From positions 1-56,375 of IMG/VR virus record IMGVR_UViG_3300045922_001059: a DNA stretch of 56,375 bases. One strand, given 5' to 3'. Under the pieces are notes generated by a model. The model worked only from the letters and a program-made list of their open reading frames with translations, did not search any database and had not been told where the DNA came from. Positions 9,737 through 20,400 of the stretch are shown here, one piece after another. Position 1 is the stretch's first letter. The number at the start of each line of letters is the position of its first letter. This DNA is from a virus. The translations under genes and the position numbers were made by a program.

Positions 9737-10118
9737 GCTGTACTCCTCTTAGTAATTGCAGCCGTTGTGTTCCCGCCTTTCGCGGCTGGCCGGGCTGCGC
9801 GGCCCTCCAGGCGGCTATAGTTCCTTCATTAACAGCACATACATGAGGGGCCGGACTGTCGGGGCATGGACAGGCCGTGTACGCAACCACACGTGGGAAA
9901 TGCTGCACCCTTTCCCACAGGCCCAACCCATCGACCGACTCGCCCACATTTCTTGACACACACATCCCGCCTTCCCCGTCCCGGTGATGCGGACATGGCC
10001 GGTCTGGCGGACAGGTGCAGGCGATGTCACACGCCGAGCAGGGGCAGGCGTGAGGCTCCCGGATGGCGTGAGAATTGCTGAAATAATATAGGCGGTGGCC
10101 GTCAAACACGGTCAGCAT
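9720..10118 (-). CDS. Cys-rich protein, paralogous module to 8916-9473
   Basis: 132 residues; the ATG forms a TAATG overlap with the stop of the upstream gene and GAGG lies before it. Residues about 23-55 carry CPCSACDIACTC, PCPHH and GGMCVSR, matching the Cys/His block of the protein at 8916-9473. A second CPCPDSPAPHVC block follows near residues 83-94. The C-terminal 40 residues are Gln/Arg-rich. It probably coordinates metal; its target is unknown. Confidence 0.65.
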   Translation of the reverse strand: MLTVFDGHRLYYFSNSHAIREPHACPCSACDIACTCPPDRPCPHHRDGEGGMCVSRNVGESVDGLGLWERVQHFPRVVAYTACPCPDSPAPHVCAVNEGTIAAWRAAQPGQPRKAGTQRLQLLRGVQHAKPE

Positions 10119-10456
10119 TAGTCTGCCTCATTTCGGTAATGCACCCCAACTGTCACGCCGTTGAAGATTCGCCACGTGCTGCCGTTCCGGAATGTCTGCT
10201 CTTCCAAATAGGGCAGCACTTGCCCGTGTAACCAGGCGGGGCAAAAATCCTGGCCCGCGGGCGTGAGGAAATGTGTGTAATCCGCCCCCAGTCGCGCCCC
10301 CTCTGCCTCGATTGCCGCCGTGTTCTCTGCGGTGGGGCATTCGGGCAGGACGGTGATACCGACAATCCTCGAACCCCACACGCGCTTGGCAGGCACGTGA
10401 GCCAGGGAGAGGCCGGGTAGCACAAGCAGCAAAACAGTTAACAGCAAGTTATACAC
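10118..10456 (-). CDS. Small secreted protein, unknown
   Basis: 112 residues from a GTG at 10456 with GGAG just upstream. The first 19 residues are a signal peptide (LLLTVLLLVLPGLSLA-H). The mature part has only two cysteines, at about residues 40 and 71, and no recognised domain. It overlaps the stop of the previous gene by 8 bases. It adds a fifth signal-peptide protein to this end of the phage. Confidence 0.65.
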   Translation of the reverse strand: MYNLLLTVLLLVLPGLSLAHVPAKRVWGSRIVGITVLPECPTAENTAAIEAEGARLGADYTHFLTPAGQDFCPAWLHGQVLPYLEEQTFRNGSTWRIFNGVTVGVHYRNEAD

Positions 10457-10814
10457 GGCTCCGCCCCTCCCGAAGTCTGCTAATTCGCTCCTGAACCGGG
10501 TGGGGCCGCCGAATTGTCTGTCCAGGCCCCAACTCCACCTCTTCCTGAATTTCGACCTGCCCTGCCGCGGTTTCCACTACGCGCAGCCTGGCATAGTCGC
10601 GGTGCACCATATTCATCAACTCCGCGTTTGCGCTTGTGAGATCAACGACACGGACGGCATCAAGCGGTATGGTTGTCTTAGCTGTTCCAGCGACTGGGTC
10701 GTAGACAAGCCAGGGCTGCAAATCCACTTCGGGCTGCTCTGGGTCTTCAAATGACCAGATGAGATGCACCTTCCCAGTCGAGTCTGCCAATAAGCCTTTA
10801 CGCGGTACTCTCAT
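10449..10814 (-). CDS. Conserved-looking tail-region protein, unknown
   Basis: 121 residues; ATG at 10814 with GAGGGA eight bases upstream. It looks like a small soluble alpha/beta protein (KVHLIWSFED, then repeated valine-rich beta segments) with an Arg-rich C-terminus (RISRLREGRSR). No membrane segment or catalytic motif. It directly follows the large tail-tip gene, 10 bases away, so it may help assemble or decorate the tail tip. Confidence 0.6.
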   Translation of the reverse strand: MRVPRKGLLADSTGKVHLIWSFEDPEQPEVDLQPWLVYDPVAGTAKTTIPLDAVRVVDLTSANAELMNMVHRDYARLRVVETAAGQVEIQEEVELGPGQTIRRPHPVQERISRLREGRSRV

Positions 10815-10824
10815 ACGTAGTCCC

Positions 10825-13800
10825 TCACCACAACGAAACTGTTACCGTGCCTGACTGGTTCACCGTCCCATAGTTGTAACAACGGACCCAAATATTGCTT
10901 GACGTGTCTCCGTCACCACCAGTGAATAATATGGTAGTCGATGTCGTGTGGTTTGCCACCGTCCATAACGGAATGCGGCCCACGCTGTGTGAAATGATGA
11001 GCGTTACCGATGCGCCTGCATTCACGGTGCCGTGGTTGCCTGTCAACTGTCCTACTTGCTGCCTTTTCGACGATGTAACTTGGTCGTTCCCAACCCCGCC
11101 GGTCTGCACCTGATAACTCGCTGGCACGTTCTGCCATACCCCGCCGGTGACAGGGTTGGTGTACTCCACGCCATTCACGGTACGCCGGAAGGCTTGAATT
11201 CCGTAGCTCACCACGGCCCCCTGTGGCAGGCTCCACAAAAATGTGAAAGCCCGCACCGACGCGGAGACTTCCACGAACTGCTCATTCGGCGTGGCCGTGT
11301 TCGCCTTCTGGTATCGGATAATGAAGCCGTCTGCGGGAAGGGTGCCCTGGGTATAACTCCAAATGAGCTTGTGCTCTCGGGCGCCTGTCTCGGTGACAAT
11401 GTTGCTGATCCCGATGGCTGAAATGTTGTTGGTCGGCGGCCCCGGATCCAAGGACTGCACATAGAGGCTTGCTGCCACGTTCTGCCAGGCCGCCGTGGTC
11501 GTTTTGGTCCCCCCTTCTACCCCACTGGTCGTGTAGCGGAATGGTTGAATCGCGTAGCTGACCACGCTCCCGGCGGGCAGACTCCAGTTAAACGTATATG
11601 CCCGCGCCTCCACGTTCAGTCGCACCTGCTGCTCATCCGGGTTGCTTGTGTTCGTCGCCTTGTAGAACAGTATGAACCCGTCCGCCAGCCGGTTCTCCCC
11701 CTCCATGGCAGGCTGATCGTAACTCCAGGTAAGCTTATGCTGCCGTTCCCCGCTAGCTGACGTAGTGTGTGTGATAGCCAGGTTGTATGGGTTGTTCGTC
11801 GGCGGGCCGGGGATGCGTGTCGGCTGCCAGCCCGTCCCGCTCACTGCGACGAGGGTTCCGCTTTGGATCTGTGCCGTCAGCTCTACCTTCGCAGTCGTGT
11901 CGCCCGGCACCTTCCCCGCGTATGCTTCAATGCCGTTCCCCTCCCCAATGCCGCGCTTGCCAATGCAGGCATACGCAGACCTGAATTGAAAAGAGGAGGA
12001 CTTGAGCAGGGTCGCGCTTCCCCCCATATCCTTCAGACACCCCAGTACGCCCCACAGGCCAGTGTCCGGATTGTTATTATTCGCGAACACGCTGTCCCCG
12101 CCCCCCTGGGTTCCCAGCGCATTCCAGCCCGTCAGCCCGTCCGCGAAACTTCCGTTGCTGACCAAATTCGTGCCGCTCTCCGCCGTGCTGCCCGCGACCA
12201 GGAAGATGTCTGTGACATGTGCGGTGAAATTCGGAGTGGCGTCCCCAAAAAATCTGACATTCACACTCGTGGTGCCACTGGGTAAGGTGAATGTCTCCGA
12301 GAATCGGACAAACTGCGTATTCGTTGCGGTTAAAACGATCCCAGACGTGTCGATCCCGCTCCCCTGCACGTCCAGGTTGAGCTGCCCCGCCGTGCGCGTG
12401 CGAAAGTAGATTCTGCCGCTCAGCGTATATGTGGCGCCGCCGGTCAGACCCGAGACCGTCTGCTGCCTACCGAATGTGTTTCCACTTGCACACACAAGGG
12501 TCATGTATGTCTCATTTGCCAACCTGCGCGTCTGCGGCTCATGCGCGCCCAAGGCAACCAGGACATTGGAGGCGCTGCGGCGGTTGTATTCCAGTCGGAA
12601 GTTAATGACCTCGGCGACTTTATCATACACGTCAAACACGTCGCTGAAGACCTTCTGTCCGGCGCTGTTAATCTCAATCAGGTGCCAAGAGCGCGGAAAC
12701 CCCGAATTGTAGACCTCCACGGTATCTACGAAGACACGGGCGTAGTTCCCGGCAGACTGTCCGGCAGCCTGGGCTTTGATCGTGTGCTGCTCGAGGCCGA
12801 AGATATCCCCTACATAGTTTGGCTTCCCGGCGCTGACCCCGCGCCAGTCCGGGGAGGTGGTGGGGCTCTGGATCGCGCCGATCTCCAGGTGGTTGTCTGT
12901 GCGGCGGAAGGCAGACACGCCGAAGCTGACCTGCTTGTCGCTGGGAAAGCCCTTCAGGGTCAAACGCACGAGAGAGGTCCCGCTGTTTTGCGCCCCGACC
13001 TCGAAATGCGGGTCCGTCAGCGCAGGCTCCCCGTCCCCGTCTTTGACAAAGACAAAGAACCCGTCCGCCTTCCGCGTGCCCTGGATATACTGCCACTCCA
13101 GGGTGTAGCTGACCGAGCCGTCTGTGTTGACCTCGTCGTCCCGGTCCGTGGGGGTCGGGGCGTTGCTTGGCCCCCCGGTGGTACGATAGTTCACTGTGCC
13201 GTCAAACGCGGTCTTGCCGTCGGCGGCGTTGAGGACCACCGTGGAGGCGGGCACCCCGGCGATGGGGTTGGTGTAGTTCCCCACCCCGGCCTCCTGGTGC
13301 CAGTCCGGGCTGACCGTCGGGGACTGGATCGCCCCGACGGCGAAGCCGCCGGTCCTGGGTTTGCGCGCCGCCGCCAGCCCGAAGCGGTAGTTAGCGTTCG
13401 GGTTCACGCCGTGGAACGTGTACGTCGTCGCGCTCAGGCTGAGGTGAACCCCCTTGTCGACCGCGGTCGGCGCGCTCTGCGTCGTGGCCCCGCTCCGCCA
13501 GAACAGGATCAGCAGGTCCGCCGGGCGCGCCCCCTGCACGTACGGGTCCCAGGTCAGCTCAATATCGAAGCTGCCGTCCGGGTTCGCCTCCGCGCTCATG
13601 GTGCTCGGGACCGGGTTGGCGGAGGGCAGGTCCGTGTCCGCGGGGACGCTGACGGTCAGGATCAGCGCGGCCACGCCGATCTGGAACCCCACGGCGTTAA
13701 AGCCGTTGACCGCGTAACACTCCAGGTCGTACACCAGGCCCGGGTCGACGAAGAGGTCCACGGTCACGTTCGTCTGCCCGGGCGTGACGGTCACCCGGCG

Positions 13801-16623
13801 CTCGCTACGGATCGCCTGCTGCCCCGCGCGGATGGCGCGAAACACGAGCTCGGTCACGTTGACCGCCGGCGCGTCGGCGTGCACCCGGATCCGCGACTCG
13901 ACCACGCCGTTGCTGTTGATCGACGTGAGCGGGATGTCGTTCGTAAAGTTTGCCGGGGTGGCCGGGAAGGTGAAGCTGTAGTCGGTGATCGTGTCAAAGC
14001 CGCGCGGGACCGTGATGGCGCTGGGGGTGTACGTAAACACCCCGGCGTCCCAGGCGCGGAGGAACAGCCCGATCCGCAGCCCCTGTACCTCGAGGCCGGC
14101 CACCATGAACGACCGCTGCGTGTAGCGGTATTTGGGGATCGTGACGGAGACGACCTGTCGCAGCTGCAACACCTGCGCGCGGCTCAGCGCCACGGCGACC
14201 AGGGGGTCGGCCAGGCGCCGGGCTACCTTGAACCGGTAGTCCGCCTCGCGGTCAACAGTCGCGGCGTCCGCCAGGAAGGGGTTGGCCTCCCGCACTTCCT
14301 CCCCGCGCGTTCCCTCGGTGCGCTCGGCCGTGAGCAGGTATGATCCGCCGCCGGAGAACCCGGGGTCGAACGCCCCCTTGAGCTCGAGGAGTTTGACCCG
14401 GCTCTCCAGCGGGACCGGCGCCCGCTCGAGCCCGCCCGGGTCCAGGTTCTCGAGCACCCCGTCCCCCGCCCCCAGCGCGATCGGGGCGTTCGGGTGCGCG
14501 GCGGCGCTGTCCACAATCTCTGTGTAGGCGCCGGCCGCGCCGCGGGTGAGGTGCGCCCCGCGTACAAGGAGCAACGGGAGGAGGTCGGCTAGCGCGACCT
14601 GGCGGTCCAGCCCGCCGCCGCATTTATACGAGACGGCCGCGTAGTCCGCCGCCGCCGCCGCGAAGCCCGCCGCGTCCACCGCCTTGCCCAGCCCGTGAGT
14701 GGCGTCCGAGAGGAGCCACTCGGTGACGGTCGCAAAATTTTCGTCAAAGTCCGTCGTGACCAGGTCCGCCTGGATACGCATCAGGCGGCCAGAGCCGTCC
14801 CGCTGGTCCACCGGGAACCGGACAAAGCGGGACAGTAGGTCCACCACCGCATATTCGGATGCCGGCACCACCCGGCCGTCGCGGTAGACGGTCCGCACCG
14901 TGGTGGTCTTGCCGGGCCGGGGCGGCTTGATCGGCCCGTAGTAGTAGTGGCGGGTGAACGTGTAGGTCGCCGTGTTCCCGGCGTCAGCTTGGAGGTGGAG
15001 CGCGGTCGTGAGGGAGAGGTGGCTGTCGGTGATGATGTGCTTGCGGATCACCCCGTCGCCGTCGCCGATGAAGGCGTTATGGAGGTAGCCGGTGTAGGAC
15101 CCCGCGGCGTTGGCCTCGCAGGCCACCAGGTACTCGGTCACCGTCGCCCCCACCCAGGCGGCGGGCAGCGGGATTTTGCGCCGGTACCACCCCTTCTGCA
15201 TCCGCGCGGACAGGTCGGTGTTGGGATGCGCTGACAGCCCGTTCTGGTCGACCTGCCCCGAACCGCGCAGCGTGGCGCCGGTGGACAGCCCCAGGTCGAG
15301 CGCGATCAGCGGCGCGCCGGCCGGCCACCAGACGTCGTAGTACAGGTGGTCGCCGGTCTGCACCTGATAGTTGGTGATGCTCGACAGGTCGTCGTAGCGG
15401 AAGTTGTTCGCTAAGGTCGCGGGGAAGGTGTAATCGCACTTGAGGAGCGCCTTCAGGCAGAGCGCCAGGTCGACCTTACGCCAGACCCCGAACGGGACGA
15501 GTTCGGAGAGTTCGGCCGTCCCGGACGTCGAGAGGTCGGCGCTGGGGTAGCGGTCCAGCACCCGCACCCGCGGGACCAGGGTCTGAAAAAGCTGCTCTTC
15601 CTGGCTCCGGACGGTGAGGGTGCCGCTGTCCGAGCGCAGGTCGACCTGGGCGACCACCCCGAAGAGGGTGGCAACGTCTGTGCCGGCCGCCACGTTGCGG
15701 ACCCGCACCCGGGCCGGCCAGCCGGTGAAGTCCTCGATCGCCAAGATCTCCGCGAGGGTGGGGATCGGACTGCTCGCCCGTTCGATGAGGGAGCAGGAGA
15801 CCGTGGCCTCTTCGTCCCCCGGGACCCCGGTGCCGACTTCTGGCAGAAACTGGCGGAGGTGGACCGGCTCGGTGATGCGCGGGGTGTACTCCGGCAGTGT
15901 CTCGTGAAAGGCGGAGCTGAAACGGTAGAGCGGGCGGCTGTAGGACACCCAGGTGCCGTTCGTGATTGTGCCCGCCTGGGCGCTGTTCGCGGTATTGCCC
16001 GCGACGGTGCCCTGCCCCTCGTTGAATTTCCAGTAGGCCGCCAGCCCGCCGGTGGTCCCCAGGAGCTCCTGGCGGAAATCGGCGCGGATTTGGTCCTGGG
16101 TGCGAACAAAGGTGAAGACGCGGACATCGTCGATCTCGCCGACCCACGCGAGCGTCCCGTCGGCGCGCGCGCCGACCCGCAGCGGCGCCGTCGACACCAT
16201 CGTGGCGGAGAGTGAGTCGTAGAGCGTCGTCATGGTCTCGCGCCGGCCGTCGACGTAGAGCACAATGCCGGCCGGGGTGGAGGAGCCGTCGTAGGTCGCC
16301 TCGACGTAGTGCCAGAGGCCGTCGGCGACGTTGGTCGACCCGATGACGCTCAGGTGGTTCGTCGTATTGGCATTGATGAGATTGAGCCCGACGACGTTAG
16401 TGGAGTACACGAACAGCTCGTAGCCGCGGAACGCGGCCGCGGGATCGAGCTTGGACACGACCGCCCGGCTGGCGCCGGCATCGGTCTTGCGGATCCAGGC
16501 GCCGATCGAGAATGGGCTGGTCCGCTCGAACGCGTGGACGTTCCCGCAGTCGACGTACCCGGTCCCCGCGAATGCCAGGCAGGGGCTGTAGAGGTCCAGG
16601 AGACTGACGAGGGGGTCGGCCAC
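10825..16623 (-). CDS. Large tail tip / central fibre protein with LamG and FN3 modules
   Basis: 1932 residues. The start is a GTG inside TAGTG, overlapping the stop of the upstream gene, with GGAGGTGG ideally placed. Residues about 10-190 form a LamG/concanavalin-like domain (YVDGRRE, IDDVRVF and YWKFNEGQG are typical). Residues about 240-860 look like the baseplate/tail-hub part that contacts the distal tail protein. Residues about 900-1250 and 1600-1850 contain FN3-like repeats; the last two are clear duplicates (both have KL-x-WSY, DGFI and FxWSLP). Between them is a carbohydrate-binding-like segment with LVSNGSFADGLTGW. The C-terminal 80 residues resemble a fibre tip. It likely forms the tail tip and binds host surface sugars. 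Position after the tape measure and distal tail genes supports this. Confidence 0.85.
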   Translation of the reverse strand: MADPLVSLLDLYSPCLAFAGTGYVDCGNVHAFERTSPFSIGAWIRKTDAGASRAVVSKLDPAAAFRGYELFVYSTNVVGLNLINANTTNHLSVIGSTNVADGLWHYVEATYDGSSTPAGIVLYVDGRRETMTTLYDSLSATMVSTAPLRVGARADGTLAWVGEIDDVRVFTFVRTQDQIRADFRQELLGTTGGLAAYWKFNEGQGTVAGNTANSAQAGTITNGTWVSYSRPLYRFSSAFHETLPEYTPRITEPVHLRQFLPEVGTGVPGDEEATVSCSLIERASSPIPTLAEILAIEDFTGWPARVRVRNVAAGTDVATLFGVVAQVDLRSDSGTLTVRSQEEQLFQTLVPRVRVLDRYPSADLSTSGTAELSELVPFGVWRKVDLALCLKALLKCDYTFPATLANNFRYDDLSSITNYQVQTGDHLYYDVWWPAGAPLIALDLGLSTGATLRGSGQVDQNGLSAHPNTDLSARMQKGWYRRKIPLPAAWVGATVTEYLVACEANAAGSYTGYLHNAFIGDGDGVIRKHIITDSHLSLTTALHLQADAGNTATYTFTRHYYYGPIKPPRPGKTTTVRTVYRDGRVVPASEYAVVDLLSRFVRFPVDQRDGSGRLMRIQADLVTTDFDENFATVTEWLLSDATHGLGKAVDAAGFAAAAADYAAVSYKCGGGLDRQVALADLLPLLLVRGAHLTRGAAGAYTEIVDSAAAHPNAPIALGAGDGVLENLDPGGLERAPVPLESRVKLLELKGAFDPGFSGGGSYLLTAERTEGTRGEEVREANPFLADAATVDREADYRFKVARRLADPLVAVALSRAQVLQLRQVVSVTIPKYRYTQRSFMVAGLEVQGLRIGLFLRAWDAGVFTYTPSAITVPRGFDTITDYSFTFPATPANFTNDIPLTSINSNGVVESRIRVHADAPAVNVTELVFRAIRAGQQAIRSERRVTVTPGQTNVTVDLFVDPGLVYDLECYAVNGFNAVGFQIGVAALILTVSVPADTDLPSANPVPSTMSAEANPDGSFDIELTWDPYVQGARPADLLILFWRSGATTQSAPTAVDKGVHLSLSATTYTFHGVNPNANYRFGLAAARKPRTGGFAVGAIQSPTVSPDWHQEAGVGNYTNPIAGVPASTVVLNAADGKTAFDGTVNYRTTGGPSNAPTPTDRDDEVNTDGSVSYTLEWQYIQGTRKADGFFVFVKDGDGEPALTDPHFEVGAQNSGTSLVRLTLKGFPSDKQVSFGVSAFRRTDNHLEIGAIQSPTTSPDWRGVSAGKPNYVGDIFGLEQHTIKAQAAGQSAGNYARVFVDTVEVYNSGFPRSWHLIEINSAGQKVFSDVFDVYDKVAEVINFRLEYNRRSASNVLVALGAHEPQTRRLANETYMTLVCASGNTFGRQQTVSGLTGGATYTLSGRIYFRTRTAGQLNLDVQGSGIDTSGIVLTATNTQFVRFSETFTLPSGTTSVNVRFFGDATPNFTAHVTDIFLVAGSTAESGTNLVSNGSFADGLTGWNALGTQGGGDSVFANNNNPDTGLWGVLGCLKDMGGSATLLKSSSFQFRSAYACIGKRGIGEGNGIEAYAGKVPGDTTAKVELTAQIQSGTLVAVSGTGWQPTRIPGPPTNNPYNLAITHTTSASGERQHKLTWSYDQPAMEGENRLADGFILFYKATNTSNPDEQQVRLNVEARAYTFNWSLPAGSVVSYAIQPFRYTTSGVEGGTKTTTAAWQNVAASLYVQSLDPGPPTNNISAIGISNIVTETGAREHKLIWSYTQGTLPADGFIIRYQKANTATPNEQFVEVSASVRAFTFLWSLPQGAVVSYGIQAFRRTVNGVEYTNPVTGGVWQNVPASYQVQTGGVGNDQVTSSKRQQVGQLTGNHGTVNAGASVTLIISHSVGRIPLWTVANHTTSTTILFTGGDGDTSSNIWVRCYNYGTVNQSGTVTVSLW

Positions 16624-17438
16624 TACCCCACCTCCTCAAACACCAGCGGCATGGCTGCCCCGACCCCCCCCTGCATCGCCCACCGGACTTCCCCCAACCG
16701 CCGCATCACGTACGCCTCCTGCGGGCGGTGCAAATTCGGACACACGATCACCGGCTGTGCCGGGCTTGTGCTCAGCGCGAGCATGGCCCCCTCTTCGTTC
16801 TCGGTCGCGTCCTTGGCGTAGTTGAGAAAGAACTCCCAGGGCAGGTCGAGCCGCACCTGCCGCGCCCCCAGCTGCGCGACCTCCCGCCGCCCCGGCCACG
16901 CCTGCTCCTCGACCGGGTCGATCAGGGTCTGTTCCAGCGGCCGGCGGGCGGTGAGTTCGACGGCGGCGACCGCGAACAGCGCCGATTCAACGGCGTAGTA
17001 TGTGCCGCCACCGTCCGTCGCCTGGTTGGCCCCGATCAGCAGCCGCACATAGCGGTGCCCGGGCGCGGTCCGGCCGGTGTTGAAAAAGAAGAGCCCGTGC
17101 CGGCGCTCCACGACCGTGTTTGTGGCGACGGTGATGGGGAGGGAGATCGCCGGCGTCCCCCAGGAATCCGTGGCGTTGGCCTGGAGGGTGGCCGACGGGA
17201 AGTTCGCGCCGCGCACAAACAGGGCGACGTACCCGGGCGGGGACGCCCCCAGGTCAAACCGCAGCCACTGGTCAGCGGTCTTCGTCGTCGAGCGCCAGGG
17301 CAACCGCGGGTTCTCCCAGTCCAGGACGTTCCCCGCGAGAAAGCCGCTGGCCTCGGTGGACGCGGTGACGGTCACCCCGGTGGTCAGTGCCCGTGCGTGG
17401 AAAAACAGCCCCAGAAGCCCAGAGGACGTCAGTGCCAT
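16623..17438 (-). CDS. Distal tail-like protein with discoidin-type fold
   Basis: 271 residues; AGAGGG before the ATG overlaps the stop region of the tape measure gene. The N-terminal 150 residues resemble a galactose-binding/discoidin beta-sandwich (VLDWENPRLPWRS, WLRFDLGASPP, YVRLLIG). The C-terminal part (PLEQTLIDPVEEQAWPGRRE and the final RWAMQGG) resembles proteins between the tape measure and tail-tip genes in other siphoviruses. It probably forms the ring linking tail tube to tip. The family call is based on position and fold-like features, not a database match. Confidence 0.7.
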   Translation of the reverse strand: MALTSSGLLGLFFHARALTTGVTVTASTEASGFLAGNVLDWENPRLPWRSTTKTADQWLRFDLGASPPGYVALFVRGANFPSATLQANATDSWGTPAISLPITVATNTVVERRHGLFFFNTGRTAPGHRYVRLLIGANQATDGGGTYYAVESALFAVAAVELTARRPLEQTLIDPVEEQAWPGRREVAQLGARQVRLDLPWEFFLNYAKDATENEEGAMLALSTSPAQPVIVCPNLHRPQEAYVMRRLGEVRWAMQGGVGAAMPLVFEEVG

Positions 17439-17444
17439 GACCCT

Positions 17445-20400
17445 CTAACTCAGTGTGTGTTCAACAACCCCGCGCACGACGCGCCGGGCGCGCCCGCGCG
17501 TGAGCGACTGCACCATCCGGTCTTCCGCCAGGTCCGCGATCCGCCGCGCGAGCTGCTCCGCGTCGACCGGCGCGCCGGGCGGCACATGCACATCAATGTC
17601 GTTCGTTACCATGACCGGCCCGGCCGCCCCCGCGGCCCCCGTCCCCCCCGGCACCTGCGCCGCGGCTAGGAGAGCGGCGACCTGCTGTTCCAGGGCGGCC
17701 AGATTATGCTGGCGCCCGACCGGCGCCGTTAACGGGGGCCGCGCGCGCCACTCCGCGGCCGCCGCCGACAGGTCGCTCAGCGGCTGCACATGGACCCACT
17801 CCGGCGCAACTTCGCCCACGCGCAAGAGCTGCCCCGGCGGCCCCACAATCCCCGAGAACCCGTGTTGGGCCGGCGTCGCGGTGGCCAGCGCGTCGCGAAT
17901 TTGCTTGAGGTAGACCGCCACCTCGTCCCTGGTAATCCCGAGGAGGTCGGCAAATTTTTTCTCGACGTCGTCGTAGTGATCCAGCAGCCGCTGGCGGTCC
18001 TGCTCCAGCTGCTGTTTCTGTTCTTCCAGCAGGGCGATCTGGCGGACGGCGATCGCGTCCTGGATCTCGGCCAGGACGGTGAGCTGTTTCTCCAGCTCCC
18101 CCGCCAGCGCGTCGCGGACGGCCTTGAGTTCCTCGTCCGCCAGCCGCTGCAGGTACTGGACCTGCTCCTGGGTCTGCCGGTTTAGGGCCTCCAGGTCCCC
18201 GGTCAACCCGGTACTGATGGCTTCCAGCTCCGCCTCGAGCCGTGCGCTGATCGCCTCCAGCGTCCGGGACAGTTCCTCCTGAACCCGCTCGATGGCCTCC
18301 TGCTCGGCCTTGATCTCGTCCTCGATGCGCTGCAGGTCAGCCTCGATCTGCTGCCCGACGGCCAGGATCTCCTGTTCGACGGTCTCGGCCCGTGCCCCCT
18401 CGGCCAGCGCCTGGTCGCGGAGCTGCTCGAGCTCCCGCAGGATGTCGGCGAACAGGTCCGCGAAGTCGGCCGAGGGCCGCTGGAAGGGCGAGACCTGCAG
18501 CATCTGCTGCAAGACCGCCTGGAGCTCGCCCAGCACCTGTACCCGGTCGAGCCCGGTGACCGTGGCGGCCCGTTGCCGTAAGGCCTCCGCCTGGCGCTGG
18601 AAGTAGGCCAGCTGTTCGGGCGGGGAGAGTGGCGCCGCCGGGGAGGCCAGGAGCGCCTGGATCTGCTGCTGTAAGGAATCGCCCAGCTGCTGGAACGCCT
18701 GCGCGATCTGGAGTTCTTTCTGCAGGGCCTCGAGGCGTGTCCGGGCCGCCTCCTGGGCCTGGCGCGCCTCCTCCTGCAGGGCCTCGATGCGGGCCTGATG
18801 CGCCTCGATCTGCGCCTCCGCCTGTTGCCGTGCGGCCTCCGCCTCGGCCTCCGCCTGCTGCCGCGCGGTCTCGGCCGCCGCCTCGGCTGCCTCCCGCAGG
18901 GCCGCGGCCGCCGCCTCCGCGCGCGTGGTCACCTCGGTGATGAGTTGATTGTAGTGCGCGGTGATCCGCTGCGTCTCCGCCTCGAGCTGGGTGTTGAATT
19001 GCGCGATGAGATTCTGCCCGAGCTGGTCAATGGAGGCGGAGAGCGACTGGAGCTGCTCGAGGTCGAGGTCCCCCAGGATCCCGGCCCGGGTGCCGATATG
19101 CCCCCCGGTGGTCCCCAGGAGGTAGTCCCGCAGCGGGGTCACGTCGGTGGTCGTGAGGGGCTGGGACACGCCCGGCACCGCCCGCAGCCCGAGCGCAATG
19201 TCCGCGACCGAGAGCCCCCCGGAGGGGCCGGGGATGACCGGCGGCGGGACGAACGTGAACGGGATGGTGGTCGTGGGCAGGAGCCCGGAGACGTCCTGCC
19301 CCAGGATGTGCCCGATGGTCGGCAGGAGCACCCGCTCCCGCTCCTGGCGCAGCAGGTCGAGAGAGCCTTGCGGGGTCAGCCCGCGCGCGGAGGCGATCGC
19401 CTGGGTAAAGGTAAATGCCTGGCGTAGGCGCTCGATCTCGAGGTTACGGATGTCGCGGTCGACCTGCTTGATCGCCTCGTCGAGCGCCTTGAGCTGCTGG
19501 TCGAGCTGGTCAAGCACGCCGACGAGCGAGAGCGCCTTGGCCGAGGTCTCGTCGATGGCCACCCCCAGCTTGACAAACTCTCGCACCACTGCCTGCTCGC
19601 TGATCTGGAAGTCCTCGAGCGAGAGCGCGGCCAGCCCCTGCGCCTGTCGCAGCTCGTTGAGCTTGAGGATGGCCTCCTCGATGGGGATGGCGCCCGCCTT
19701 GATGGACTCGGCCAGCCGCATCACCTCGTCGGTATAAAAGCCCGTCTCCTCCGCCGTCCGCTCGAATTCCTCGGCCAGGAGCTTGTTGGCCACGGCCGCC
19801 GTGTCCACGCGGTCGGAAAACCCGGTGAGGACGTCGAACGCGCCCTTGAGGACTTTGTTGAGGGTGACAATGTCCTCCTGCCCTTCCCGGACCTCCTCCA
19901 AGTATTCCTTCAGCGAGAGGCGGTTCTCCTCGTCCTTGAACCCGCCCTCCAGGGCCGTGTTGATGTCGGTCAGCGCCTTGTGCAGGTCAAACCCCATGGC
20001 GTGGGCCAGCTCGAGCACCTTCTGTTGGGCCTGTTCGATGGAGAGCCCGGCCTCCTCGAAGGCGGATTGCGCCAGGTTGGCGAACCGCTTGATGGTGCCG
20101 ATGCCGCCTTCGGGGGCCTGCAACGCGTAGGTCGTGCCGAGCGCCTCGAGCCCGCCGCGCACATCGGCGTAATTGACCTTCGCCCGCGGCAAGAACTCCC
20201 CGATGTTGGTGAGCGGGACGTTGATGCCAAGGGCGGGCTGGAGAAAGTCCTCGAGCCCCTGGCGCTCCAGGGCGATGCGGCCGGGCCGGTTGAGGCCGAA
20301 CAGGTCCCCGCCGAAGAGCGAAGCGAGGATCGCCGCGCCGGCCACGAACGGCTGCTGCGGGCCCGGGATGAGGGAGGCGGCGCCCAGCCCGCCGCTGAAG

